Of a stretch of 64,000 nucleotides of DNA, positions 61,001 to 64,000 are shown piece after piece. Each line of letters opens with the position of its first letter. The stretch's first letter is position 1. Both the position numbers and the translations under genes were made by a program. The notes under the pieces were generated by a model. It saw only the letters and a program-made list of their open reading frames with translations, had not been told where the DNA came from and made no database searches. The stretch is from a virus. The stretch covers positions 1-64,000 of the IMG/VR virus record IMGVR_UViG_3300043803_000951; one strand, 5' to 3'.

Positions 61001-62366
61001 GGCCGAGGATGCCAAGGAGTTCGAGCTGTGGCTGTCCCCCCATCTGTGGAACTGGGCTCGTAACCAGCCCGGAGCAACCGTTGAAGAGAAGATCGAGAAT
61101 GCCCGCAAGTCAGTCATCCGCGGCAGCGATCTTGGAATCAGTGACGAGAACATAGCCTCCATCCGCGACTTCATGAGTGCGGCTGGATCGCTGGAGTCGA
61201 TGGCAATCCGGCTGCTGTCTGACAACGGGGACAAGAAGATGACCACGAAGAAGTCCTCCCTGAGCGATGGCGAGCTTCAGTCCGTCCAGTATGATGCTGG
61301 CCGGAAATACAACGTCCGCGCTTCCTCAACCTCCCCCGACGTGATGAAGGGTGGGCCGGGCATCAAGGGCACGTTCAAGAATATCCTCCACACCTTCCTG
61401 AGCTGGACTTTCCACCGCATGGGGACGGACGCCAACCAGTTCTTCAAGAAGCGCGGCGGCGGATGGAAGAAGGAGGTAACGGCTGCATGGGGAGTCGCGA
61501 TGCTGGTCTTGGCCACATTGCTCCTTGGCGCCATGGTAAAGATTCCGAAGGACATCTGGCGCTGGGTCACAGGCGATCCCGCCACGACCCCCAATATCCT
61601 CCAGGCTGTGGACAGCCCTGAGATGGCCATGCGCTACATGGCGGCATCAACCGCCCCGGTATTCCCGATTGGTGGTCAGGTCATCGCCGAGATGATGGGC
61701 GGGTCTGGTATCTCCAGCCCGCTGGACAACAACGTGCTGGACAACAACCCCCCAGCCCAGTTCCTCGCCTCCATGGTCCAGACGGGCCAACGCATCTACC
61801 AGACGGGCGACCTCAAGTATCCGCTGGTGGACTTTGCCCGGAAGAACTTCTGGCCCGCCGGACTGGTCCTGAACCGGGTAATGGAAGGGGATACCGAAGC
61901 CCGGGCTGCCAAGCGGGCTGTCCGGATGGCGGCTGCGGGGATGGAGGTCAGGCCGTCCGGAAGTGGAATTGGTTCCCGGGAAACTCCCATCACCCCCATC
62001 ACCCGGAACGCCATCGCAGCCCTCTACGAGGGGGACACCGGGGCCTTCAATACGGCCAGGGAGAAGGCGATTGCCCACTACGTGGGTCAGGGGAAGACGC
62101 CCAAGGAGGCGGCCAAGCGGTTTGATTCCTCGGTGAGTGGGCGGGACCCGCTGCGATCTGTCCTTGGCCGGAATCCCACCGAGGAGGAGGAAGCTACTAT
62201 CCTCCGCCGGCTCAACCCCAGCCAGCGCCGGGCAGTCGGGAAGTCCCGGTCGCTGTTCCGCAAGCCCAAGAAGATCAGGTTGGGTAGGAGCAAGTCGCGG
62301 AAGGTCCGCCTTGGCAGGAAGCGGCCCGCTCGGCGTTCCTTGCGATTGCGGCGAGCTGCCTCTTAG
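52050..62366 (+). CDS. Giant polyvalent virion protein with zincin domain (3438 aa)
   Basis: One uninterrupted ORF. Order: a Pro/Gln-rich N-terminal region (about 1-1000); a polyvalent-protein domain beginning FYSQLTRTI (1134) and ending VEDVVLGE (1206); a second conserved domain with SYREMFVTWPY (1279), FIEEIQG (about 1364-1370) and AWTTGQQQADRY (1408-1419); a zincin domain with HEALH (H1712, E1713, H1716); a long helical region; a hydrophobic segment (WGVAMLVLATLLLGAMVKI, from 3147); and a Lys/Arg-rich tail. The LPD-type domains and HExxH match polyvalent proteins that phages inject with DNA to protect it. It sits last in the internal-protein set. The first two domains have no proven activity. 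Confidence 0.85.
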   Translation: MPQYQLVDNETGRELLVESDSPPTEAEVSKLFQNHDAFKVAIAGPKGSEERRRVMAREVADQSRQTFTEESGGSTAGPLLSGTASLGQSLSAAGTKILGGAASGFEMLKEGLGAPEGGFSLPEPGKLPRTPAEVEQDIQANQVRQQARELQAQAEATYPVNPKYPWANLPGQVVGSVAQMLATGPARIPAYALSALEGGMEQARESGATPAQVQAQGLVEAATGAVSEKLLGLAPFLKDAGKMTARQFARQALTPTAGKVALQEAIQEPTEGILNRLSSKYVTGANPDEAVWDPQTLAMEAVGGGLGGAGLSIPTLAGAKIQRQRDVMGRRELGLAGRSEQQLQAELEAFNQGIQQSQLTGGGVELVQQTGDPYRNQLNLSAQNAPPQFQMVTSPRTARGLLRSETDSGLGDFAPPDGRTPIDQFIGRTRQAAVPSAEDRRAALEAGLTLPQDTGKFASDEPQVAIPPRYAQAPQLASLGTTPRTAMTTSPIDEAIMGGRLQRSTLPPINPQLQQLQDLAESELNAIERFPNRDTNRRDSLLGAAPQVVQMLDTRINNSIGKVSDAEVGRLMDLRERLAKFYNDQTAYNELTAEAIGVARDTRRPAPQMAAGLSQLEQSRQAQFPAGGAAVQPEQPQSIQPQGDLMARLREARQMDVLRQPSPMSAAQLGTGQPVGGPPAVADLTPFLQFYEAQASAPQAPVQAAPEAPVTQSAPVRRGVRMRAKTSRSIGMSRKPSQTITGSNVQTGTEMPVLPTGGEAPISRTESKPRQMSDEELAAMKVAKLKGAEHRGDGITFVPEKLMTPERRKAMKRGGSLIEVKPMADVTGVQTDRGYAILDRRSRIAFRGNEPVQAEAVDAYGIKPPKGYVRQGELYVYQPISRSEPAAAQGVATEGVGVSSSEETPAFGVRRYGDALFISIAEYNRLRPQIDERLAAGDEVAKRIDDIEVNAEQYVRSSAGFGALTPEGQEQAVGNFKTKLYQSAAKWLAGGEFQFSPPVIAKSVAMDIGKSVAEKDRKRTQSGETSEEDGEEVRGDFESLSERVMPKQPLKAPPAIRKADQDIVLVVANVRRQFGLNEAQMARIMGAYVDPEMEANLDDEELGVLERVRPMLARLENVRYSVAGGIQLTEQGPFYSQLTRTIQGMGQETMTVGQARSAIEKGAKKDEVAMSGIFTDPLSPLYGKQPGDKVTKSELIGYALERQAKVEDVVLGEPRGKNLSGTYQDRKTGEWVVSQNGREERFSSLNEAARRGDELNRIADQSRETSFSSYQLPGADEGSYREMFVTWPYTGKSLRVDLTPDNKWGVFSGKTLLEKYTDKIYAEHALKHRLNWRDGHSQYASIANPIVRIRRNIRTDANGKKTYFIEEIQGPQKANQEKMPPELRKRIYEIGMKRAIRDAVDSGADAIAWTTGQQQADRYDLSKQVLHVAWEKNDDGTYNINAPQPDGSPGVYKEDLSLDQVEELVGKDLAKKIESGEGRQQEKDGGYRSWKILEGVDLIGGDGLRRLYDQTLPSIANDLAKKFGVRVGMGEIATAAKYQFSPRAARDGTGKPILLNGVQAYVLQDIASGDYLADRNQNTFARRPQDGQLFSKGEADSIADKKTSDFKANVHSLAIPEAMKAAAKTGLPLFSLSSLIREPIGLARAQQAVARWKQENGVEGALIEVVDDPELMTPDGRPVAAMVRTIPGQPPVITVNAAQISSEQELIEKLWHEALHPVWEDQGVQRAWQEVLQTLPRNAIQAELARGYSPLEATMEAAINSAATQAANTPLRTAWKKFLDAVWEAMGRVFGFTTKPKDFEKLMEEALRSLSRPYNQEGELRYSVANTIAMVSSAKATKATLETSGDPQAVAMMGQAAASLINPAFSDLMNRLSVAEPGTADATTYTFLKAADNMAASGAAVVEWAQSHQDPIPAFTNLSDLPTGWRSVVGNVVMGAHLQLGQQMGSIDRAIERESAKLVEAAADLEDASKERLSAEAAETQALDLLDGLMRTIVVERKKIGTSSATLSRQQAEDQAKAIFGIKRNKLSALTIAIQTMAREMPVEGFVNNEAALAWFDERQSKNPILGDSAADVVKAFREALSRQADLTKRIEQVRAFTLDSVDAVREVGEIAKLIGKNKKATINNYAKLRSEYEAGFRRFKLASKKATDASTRLDGLLAAKEALSGLMASPEYLEKTNDAFLRGRGSLSGLMSEVKSDGRPTGVVEVYGPSAYVAAGNRVAKDKDLAALRRNSTIETWGKKGKEKSGTIYEIDYRPDFAIEAKNVEAIDRLSQEITQALNDESSPFYLTDPLARSSYTQLGAYLAQFVATNRYLIEQQLSDTMLLTVLKGGRIFSGKAGILSAFGGALYTTRMNAARAIGGRGGMEWEKANRASDLFEKKAGNVLKATRVENAVARRKAIESHGLNPDSREGIAQWSAHISSVIGSFQNPSQDRLKEGDYVGGMVVTKEDLKSAEIQKKFSTGVVGDFSSMTADLSEVVNPEEKFGSGDSAVLFTRAAEDYGLKTRRQFSQWGRQFKEDWATASEKDLEAFRLNQAQSTGDEPVPMVWTEREKLADREIEGPVYSHLTETNQEYSSKAPASIRPAYARLRSAIKAGRGPKTVEGIGEAISQLTSDAEGNATIDPITAKEALLGAIDLDVNAIGKAIGEWHQSTLGNSDLPDVLIGVKAANGALALARGKMVAPTWFYDYGLHDDMERAVFVAQGKRILLMKVYETMGTFKEAVRRNLDEANREIEENAKKRKANGDVVGYDAAEAEYDKKSKAKYRDGGEFATRKGLQRSFDTLEALQSELKSVLQVANEAAVDQLKARTIGSLARLQISVLLSSVSSILNNMTAVVADPWRTWSQSERFFLKVGKTTKAVKNAFKFMASDMVARLPASIRNKLTKKRKMVLISTVSDFLRTMMAERDMMEQTGQFEEFESIKDKVAAIRANPLSFGQSTTMESSKFERAMSWLYSKAIYGVAVAEWVRDRAPGYFDKVINRVLAEDAKEFELWLSPHLWNWARNQPGATVEEKIENARKSVIRGSDLGISDENIASIRDFMSAAGSLESMAIRLLSDNGDKKMTTKKSSLSDGELQSVQYDAGRKYNVRASSTSPDVMKGGPGIKGTFKNILHTFLSWTFHRMGTDANQFFKKRGGGWKKEVTAAWGVAMLVLATLLLGAMVKIPKDIWRWVTGDPATTPNILQAVDSPEMAMRYMAASTAPVFPIGGQVIAEMMGGSGISSPLDNNVLDNNPPAQFLASMVQTGQRIYQTGDLKYPLVDFARKNFWPAGLVLNRVMEGDTEARAAKRAVRMAAAGMEVRPSGSGIGSRETPITPITRNAIAALYEGDTGAFNTAREKAIAHYVGQGKTPKEAAKRFDSSVSGRDPLRSVLGRNPTEEEEATILRRLNPSQRRAVGKSRSLFRKPKKIRLGRSKSRKVRLGRKRPARRSLRLRRAAS

Positions 62367-62667
62367 TCAGCTTCTTGCTGGATAGATGGGAGAACGGGCG
62401 GTCCTTCGACTTGCTCGTTCTCCTGATGTATTTGCGGAGCTTGGATAGGTCCGAGAACTCGTAGCCACAACCCCGCAGGAAGTCGTCCACAACCCAAATT
62501 GGCTCGTCCGCCCATTCCGGTTGCTGGGAAATCCAAGAAACAACCCCAACTGGAAGTCCAGACTTATTCGCGATCTCCTTCAGGGTCATGGGCTTCCCCC
62601 TCCCGCTCCGGGCGCTCATGCGGACTACGGGAGGGGGGAACTCGTTCAGGATGGAGAGGAGGGTCAT
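62275..62667 (-). CDS. Putative helix-turn-helix protein, overlapping the giant gene's end
   Basis: 130 residues from ATG 62667. MTLKEIANKSGLPVGVVSWI (about 28-47) looks like a helix-turn-helix. The basic C-terminus (SSKKLTKRQLAAIARNAERA) is encoded antisense to the last 92 bases of the giant gene. It could regulate the right arm. Confidence 0.55.
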   Translation of the reverse strand: MTLLSILNEFPPPVVRMSARSGRGKPMTLKEIANKSGLPVGVVSWISQQPEWADEPIWVVDDFLRGCGYEFSDLSKLRKYIRRTSKSKDRPFSHLSSKKLTKRQLAAIARNAERAASCQGGPSATCSYPT

Positions 62668-62732
62668 TTGTGGTTGGTGGTGGTCTGGTAGCCAATATCG
62701 CCGCAATTTTGTGGCTCACTCAACTGTTCGGG

Positions 62733-63047
62733 CTATTCATCCGCGTAGTCCGCACAGTATTTTTCCCACGTTATCGGCGTCGCCTTCATGCCTTCGCATC
62801 CCGGCAGTCCGCTCGCCACGAGCTTTGCCACCGTGTCGGCGCATTGCTCGTCAGTCGGCACTTTTCCGCACGGGCCAATTTTCAGTTTCACGCCAGCCTC
62901 ACAAGGATTGCCCTGCTCATCTTCTCCGAGGCCAAAGACCTCGAAGAGCAGCAGGATGCTTTGTTCGTCCGCAGCCCAGCGCCAGCCAAGCCCGAACCTG
63001 TCAGTGGATCCAACGGCTACGCCGTCGGCGGTTTCAGTGGTATTCAT
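62733..63047 (-). CDS. Hypothetical protein (104 aa)
   Basis: ATG at 63047. Mixed alpha/beta (SILLLFEVFGLGEDEQGNPC) with five cysteines. Base composition here differs from the giant gene, with fewer GG-rich runs. Unknown function. Confidence 0.55.
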   Translation of the reverse strand: MNTTETADGVAVGSTDRFGLGWRWAADEQSILLLFEVFGLGEDEQGNPCEAGVKLKIGPCGKVPTDEQCADTVAKLVASGLPGCEGMKATPITWEKYCADYADE

Positions 63048-63083
63048 AGTTTTTTCTCGGCGTAGCCGTGGCTCACTTCGGCG

Positions 63084-63440
63084 TTAGCTGCCTTGCGGTG
63101 CGTCCATCACCCACACGATGTCAGACAGTCGCACGTCCACGCCACGCTCGGCGGGATAGGCGATTCGGTTGGCCTCTGGCTGTTCGTCCATCGGCTTGAT
63201 GTCGAGATGCACCCATTCCTTGTTCAGCACTTTCGCAAATGAGAAGTCTATCACTTCCCCTGTGCGAAGCTTCATGGCGTAGTCGAAAGGGTCTTGGCAC
63301 GCCTTGGCGAGAGCCGCACTTCCGGTCAGGATTTCGATTAGTCTGCCTTCCTCATTTTCATACGGTTCACCGGCAGCTAACAAGTCGCTGGAGGCAACAG
63401 CGCCCCCGCCTTCTGTTTTCGTTTGGTCTTGGTTGTTCAT
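63084..63440 (-). CDS. Hypothetical protein (118 aa)
   Basis: ATG 63440, ATGA overlap with the upstream zinc-binding gene. ENEEGRLIEILTGSAALAKA and FDYAMKLRTGEVIDFSFAKV suggest a small beta domain with a helix. Function unknown. Confidence 0.55.
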   Translation of the reverse strand: MNNQDQTKTEGGGAVASSDLLAAGEPYENEEGRLIEILTGSAALAKACQDPFDYAMKLRTGEVIDFSFAKVLNKEWVHLDIKPMDEQPEANRIAYPAERGVDVRLSDIVWVMDAPQGS

Positions 63441-63778
63441 ATATTTTTGGTGTTGTCGGAGTCTTCCGCCGGGGCGCTGTGCCTCAGCTTGTCGTTAGGT
63501 GTCTCGCCGTAGATGCACGCAAAGTTTCCATCCGTCTCGACGCTATCCACGGTTGCGCCTTCCCATCCGCCGGAAGCGGTGATCGTGATGCCGTGTCGCA
63601 GCCGCACACAGACGCCATCCCACCATCCCTTGTCTGGTTCTTGGTTTCGGTCATACATTTCGCCCCATTCAGGGTTTGGCGTTTTCCAGTGCTTGCAGTC
63701 CCGACACCTAACCAGGGCGGTGCAGCGAATGACGCCGGGCGCATCTGGTTTGCAATCAGGAATCTTGGGTGGCGTCAT
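63437..63778 (-). CDS. Zinc-ribbon-like hypothetical protein (113 aa)
   Basis: ATG 63778 (ATGA overlap). CRDCKHWKTPN and later GVCVRL, FACIYGE supply four cysteines for a metal site. Similar phage proteins are annotated only as hypothetical. It links the partial methyltransferase upstream with the genes downstream. Confidence 0.55.
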   Translation of the reverse strand: MTPPKIPDCKPDAPGVIRCTALVRCRDCKHWKTPNPEWGEMYDRNQEPDKGWWDGVCVRLRHGITITASGGWEGATVDSVETDGNFACIYGETPNDKLRHSAPAEDSDNTKNI

Positions 63779-64000
63779 CGCTGACCTTTCTCGTTCGGCT
63801 TCAAGAACGCGATCCAATGCGTCTGCGCCTGCTTGCCAGACTTGTGACCATAGAGCGGCAACATCGGTGTGAGCTTCAAGATTTCCGAGACGGGGTTTTC
63901 CGTGGCCGTCCACTTAAAGATGAGCGTGCCGCCCGGCTTGAGCACGCGGAAGCCCTCCGCGAATCCGGCGGCAATCATCTTCCGCCAGTCACCATCGAGC
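63775..64000 (-). CDS. SAM-dependent methyltransferase, C-terminal part only
   Basis: Open to the right edge. GFAEGFRVLKPGGTLIFKWT and later PLYGHKSGKQAQTHWIAFLK are the final strands of a class I methyltransferase found in phages. The glycine-rich SAM loop lies outside the window. ATGA overlap with the next gene. Target (DNA or small molecule) unknown. Confidence 0.65.
   Translation of the reverse strand, partial: LDGDWRKMIAAGFAEGFRVLKPGGTLIFKWTATENPVSEILKLTPMLPLYGHKSGKQAQTHWIAFLKPNEKGQR

Noticed and set aside
52050-62366. Giant protein as an N4-type virion RNA polymerase
   Set aside because: Similar length, but no T7-like polymerase motifs were seen; the recognised blocks are polyvalent-protein and HExxH.
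63040-63095. Integron attC-like site
   Set aside because: There are short inverted repeats and a GTTAG core, but the paired R'' and L'' boxes do not form; no integrase nearby.
1-64000. tRNA, rRNA and CRISPR genes
   Set aside because: Reading both strands by eye I found no cloverleaf, rRNA or repeat-spacer array; a tRNA scan would be needed to exclude a cryptic tRNA.

Overview
The window is a contiguous piece of a tailed-phage genome (or an integrated or excised prophage). It is GC-rich, about 60 % by eye. It carries a large terminase subunit, portal, scaffold-like protein, major capsid protein, tail and tailspike proteins and a 3438-residue ejection-type protein, plus a tyrosine integrase with a small helix-turn-helix partner and a compact replication block. 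Genes are packed tightly: dozens of start/stop pairs overlap as ATGA, GTGA or TAATG. I saw no rRNA, tRNA or CRISPR. A short-tailed (podovirus-like) virion is inferred from the internal-protein trio and the absence of a tape-measure or sheath gene. The host cannot be read from the sequence. An integrase without the usual first catalytic arginine, many starts without a Shine-Dalgarno sequence and tail proteins with signal peptides make me guess a Verrucomicrobiota- or Bacteroidota-like Gram-negative, with low confidence.

Layout. 1-12.6 kb (leftward): a truncated metallophosphoesterase, a divergent beta sliding clamp, a glycosyltransferase, the integrase/excisionase pair and about 25 small accessory genes. 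12.56-12.95 kb is the divergent control region, with an 18-bp palindrome. 12.95-19.95 kb (rightward): HNH nuclease, small early genes, a replication initiator with four internal iterons (probable origin), DnaB helicase, SWIM-type zinc protein, MazG-like protein, HNH nuclease and RusA-like resolvase, ending at a hairpin terminator. 19.94-23.19 kb (leftward): HNH/AP2 nuclease, large terminase and an unknown 425-residue protein. 23.4-31.7 kb (rightward): head genes. 31.7-35.9 kb: tailspike and two companions, all with N-terminal signal peptides. 35.9-38.6 kb: holin-like and spanin-like small genes, then connector candidates. 38.6-46.9 kb: a divergent cluster of glycosyltransferases, methyltransferases, a GH130-like protein, a phosphoesterase and a MOA-like cysteine protein. 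47.0-62.4 kb: collar-domain fibre, large tail protein and three internal virion proteins ending in the giant polyvalent protein. 62.3-64.0 kb (leftward): accessory genes ending in a truncated methyltransferase.

How it fits together. Initiator, helicase and sliding clamp would assemble a replisome, with a DNA polymerase either from the host or encoded outside the window. The resolvase and HNH proteins process DNA for packaging by the terminase. The giant protein would be ejected with the genome and carries a zincin-type HExxH motif. The sugar cluster probably builds or remodels a surface glycan, either the host's (superinfection exclusion) or the virion's. No endolysin, repressor or DNA polymerase was recognised in the window.
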